Source: Lineus longissimus (Eukaryota > Nemertea > Pilidiophora > Heteronemertea > Lineidae). Taken from it: DNA of 64,000 nt. The position numbers were made by a program, and so were the translations under genes. The stretch spans positions 496,001-560,000 of the forward strand of contig NC_088312.1 of assembly GCF_910592395.1 (NCBI RefSeq), in the 5' to 3' direction. This document shows positions 60,932 to 64,000 of this stretch, one piece after another; positions within the stretch are counted from its first letter, which is position 1; every line of letters begins with the position of its first letter. The notes below the pieces were generated by a model that saw nothing but the letters and a program-made list of their open reading frames with translations, searched no databases and had not been told where the DNA came from.

Positions 60932-62214
60932 AGATGACAGCAACATAAGGTGGGCCAAACTTTTACTTCCGTACTTCACTTCTTGTTTCAGGTTCAATAC
61001 CAGAGGGGTCTGCAATGTTGTGTCTGACTGATCAGTTATCAATGCTCTGTGTCGCCTGTATTTTGAGTATGAAGTTCATGAACAAGTTGCCTCTTCTTTA
61101 GCATGTGAAGCCTGGAGAGTTTATGGTGAAAATGGGTCATCATGATTACTGGTTTTGAAAAAAGCGCTGTATATTTTGAATTGTCTGTTCAAGTTGTGTT
61201 TCCTAAATCACTGGATAAAGCGTACAGCCACCAACGTCACAAAATCATGAAATGTGAACATTAGAAATCATGAGTGGTGGACTTGCTTGGTTCTTGTAAA
61301 CCTCTAGCTGGTCATTGCATGCCCTCTCTGGTACATACAGTAAGTGATTGTAGTCAAATGTGTTGGTTGGTGTCAGGTGCACGCACATCCCTCAGTGGGG
61401 AGAATACATAGGCATTTGGTGCACAGAGGTGGACATTCCCGAGTAGGGAGAATACATTACAAGGACTCACATTATCCTGGTGCTCTTATATCATGAATTT
61501 TGGGGATGCATCTTGTGAGTTGGCTAAACACGTTCTACAAAATCGATTTGAAAACGATTTTTCAAATGACTTTCTTTTTCTCTTTGTATTATGGGTGATG
61601 AGAAATGACTATCAGTGGTCAATGGGCTCGGTCTCAGTGGACGTGGGAGAGTCTCCAAAAAATCAAGTTCACATTGGCAGGGTGTTTACTTCTTGCGTTT
61701 GCTAGCTATGAAAAGTGGCTGTGAAGTTGTGTGCTTTGCTTCATTCCAGGGTTAACTAAGATACAACTGTTTTGGATAGGATCAGTGTTATGAACTCTTT
61801 CCTCAATGCATATCGTGGTGGATGGAAGTGGAATACCAGGACGAGTTGTATTGTCAAATATGGATGAGGCAGCGAGTTTTGGGAGGCGATATCATGGACT
61901 TGTGATTAGTAAGATCATTTGGATACAGGCAATGAGTCTTCGGAGTAAAGTCAATATGTGACATGTGTTTTCTGATGGAACATAGCCACATTTGCTTCTG
62001 CAGAATCTTGCCATTTGTCAGCCAAATCTTTGAAATTACCGCTTCTAAGTACCTATCATGAGTGTCCTGGCCCAGTACAAGGACTTTGATGGGAAATTAT
62101 TTAGCCATTTGTGAAACCTTGAGGATGTTCTCAGAAAATTTATCAAAATATGGATTTAACTTTTGTGATACTGTCTGCACTTGTGGCTGTATTCTGCTGT
62201 TGAAGAATTCTACT

Positions 62215-62220
62215 AATAAA
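62215..62220 (+). terminator. Poly(A) signal, likely PNISR
   Basis: AATAAA about 1.28 kb after the PNISR stop, followed by an AT-rich stretch (gattattattc). It is the first canonical hexamer seen after the stop; later ones are at 63249 and 63392 and could serve longer forms. Confidence 0.5.
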
Positions 62221-63391
62221 TGAAAACTTGATTATTATTCAAATGGAATGTACTTATTACCTTGAGATGATGTTACAGGAGACATACATCAAATGTTTAT
62301 GCATTGAATGGATAGAAGTTAATAAAAATACAGAGCTTTTTACTGCAGGTTGAGTTGACTGCACAAATTGTTAATGTCAAAATACATGTACACATTGGGT
62401 AAATTATATGCAGTTTCCTTCAATAATCTTAGCTCAGTGAATCGGTTCACCGGTGTTCATAATCAATGTTTCATTTGATTTTCTTCTAGCATGATTTAGA
62501 CGCTTTATGTTCATCGTGTGTGCAAAATCTTTTCAAGATAACTTTGTGTGACCTCTGGTCACCGCTGATTGTACCAAGCCTGAACATACTGACTGACCTT
62601 GTAATGATGCAGTATTTATGTGTCCTACCTCTTTCATTGCACATCTGATGTTCAACATCTACGGATACTTGCTGTTTTAAACATTTGCATGTCAATGTCT
62701 GCAAGAACTATGTATTGTATAAGAACTGACCGACTCTCTTATGAAATGTTGAAATTTGATTTGGAAATAAGATGGCTAGAGGCATGCTATTGCGAGCCGA
62801 TCTGGTGTATAACATATTGTTTGTGCTTGCCTCCAGTATGATCAGGTCGCGAAACCAGGCAACCTATTTTCAGGCTTGAACTTGTTCACTTATTTCTATA
62901 GTTTGCTTCAAACTACTTCCTGTTGACACTGTTATCCTAGAATGTGTCAGCCAGTATCCTTGTCATTGTGTGAGCTGTTTGTAAAAGATACAGGAAGTGA
63001 AAAGAATAGAAAACAAGAGGAGATAATCGACCAGTAGTACTTTCAATAGATCTGAATTCTACCTGAAACATTGACCTTACAATTTCAAATTCTGTCATAT
63101 GATGATAAATTGAATCGAATAGAATGTTACTGGAGACATAGTGTGGATGTAGTGATGAGATCTTCAACTAAAATAGAATCCTATAGGGACAACCTTCTCA
63201 TTTGAAAATCATGCACTTTGCGTATCTTTAAATGGTTTTCAATGCCCGAATAAATCTCATCCCTGAACTGTATAAAGTGTAAATATTCCCCCCTCTGCGA
63301 TGTTGTCATTGCAGGTTTTGAGCTGCCTGTAGAGTAGGATTATACAAGATTTTTTAAGCTTGTGTTGTGACAGCTACACATGTAGAGCTGG

Positions 63392-63397
63392 AATAAA
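63392..63397 (+). terminator. Possible distal poly(A) signal
   Basis: AATAAA followed by a GT-rich stretch (gtcttgtggttgttg) about 25 bases on, which is the usual arrangement of a cleavage site. It could end a longer PNISR transcript; no other plus-strand gene lies nearby. Confidence 0.4.
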
Positions 63398-64000
63398 AGT
63401 TTTGATGTCTTAATCATGTCTTGTGGTTGTTGATACTTCTGTTCTGAACATACATATGATCTTCGGCAGAATTTACCAGAAGATCGCTGTAGGTCGAGGC
63501 CAGGCAGGTTAGGACTGTCAGCAATGGGAGACATGGCAAGTTTGGTCTGAAACTGTCGTCTGGTTGCGACTCTGGGTTGAGCATCATCACTATTGGAAGT
63601 CTTTACAGGTTGTGATGGGAAGTCTAGTTGTGACACTGATGCTGGAGACCATTATTGCATTGGAAAGACTGCAGGTTGCGCCAAAAACTGAAGTCGGGGC
63701 CGAGGACCGTTGTCACTATTGAAAGCGTGGCAGGTTGTGCCCGATGTCTTGAGATCTCTTCCTTTTGGAAGGTTATTCTGTCGGCAATGTTCACCCAACT
63801 GAAACATCTGGGGGAATAGTACAATAATGTGATACGGGTGTCGCTACCGGGTGGCCTTCGTGGCAGATAATTCACGACAACCACAACTACAAAAAAACAC
63901 GTGGTAATGTTTGTCCGCAATGTATTGTGGGTAAGGAGTTACCATGTGCTTTTCTTAAAATAGCCGATGTCAACAAAGGGGGCCGAGTATCTTTGGATCT

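Larger units (their letters stand above)
60932..64000. other. PNISR 3' UTR and downstream region
   Basis: Holds the PNISR 3' UTR to 62215 or further, then no recognisable gene. Near 63590-63740 a degenerate ~60-68-base unit (ttggaagtctttacaggttg, ttggaaagactgcaggttgc, ttgaaagcgtggcaggttgt) occurs three times. The final 300 bases show nothing further. Confidence 0.5.

Overview
The window is nuclear DNA from an intron-rich animal, most likely a marine invertebrate. All genes are split by GT-AG introns with matching phases, and the encoded proteins are clear metazoan families (CUB/LDLa receptor accessory protein, senataxin, tubulin tyrosine carboxypeptidase, DEP-domain protein, PNISR). The spaces between are AT-leaning, with tRNA-derived repeats, small terminal-inverted-repeat elements and minisatellites. 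A lophotrochozoan or similar marine invertebrate fits, but the phylum cannot be fixed from the sequence alone. There is no bacterial, plasmid, viral or CRISPR content.

Layout: 1-8155 has no recognised gene. 8156-17644 (+) holds the 3' part of a NETO-like gene (two CUB domains, LDLa, one membrane span). Its largest intron contains about 3.4 units of a 0.9-kb tandem repeat carrying tRNA-like boxes, one unit interrupted by a 202-bp miniature transposon. 17480-22579 is a near-perfect 2.55-kb tandem duplication that starts inside the NETO last exon. 22777-23028 is a 27-bp minisatellite. 23829-38687 (-) is a 25-exon senataxin-family helicase gene (2,748 residues predicted, one 4.6-kb exon). 41347-45251 (+) is a MATCAP-type tubulin tyrosine carboxypeptidase. 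46788-47592 is a ~68-bp minisatellite. 49628-53962 (+) is a DEPDC7-like gene, and 55496-60931 (+) is the splicing-associated SR-rich protein PNISR.

The genes are ordinary neighbours, not an operon or a joint system. Senataxin (R-loop resolution and transcription termination) and PNISR (nuclear speckle/splicing) both act on nascent RNA. MATCAP acts on microtubules, NETO on membrane receptors, and DEPDC7 probably in signalling. Exon models were assembled by hand from open frames, splice signals and phase continuity; each of the three complete coding sequences with known ends and the senataxin model sum to whole codons.

The most interesting signals are: a dense SUMO-type cluster in the disordered half of senataxin; a 93-bp duplication that copies a senataxin splice donor; an in-frame 21-nt microexon in the DEPDC7-like gene; a possible alternative last exon in MATCAP; the recent 2.55-kb duplication; and two minisatellite loci 28 kb apart built from the same unit. 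I did not find a convincing wholly new biological system.
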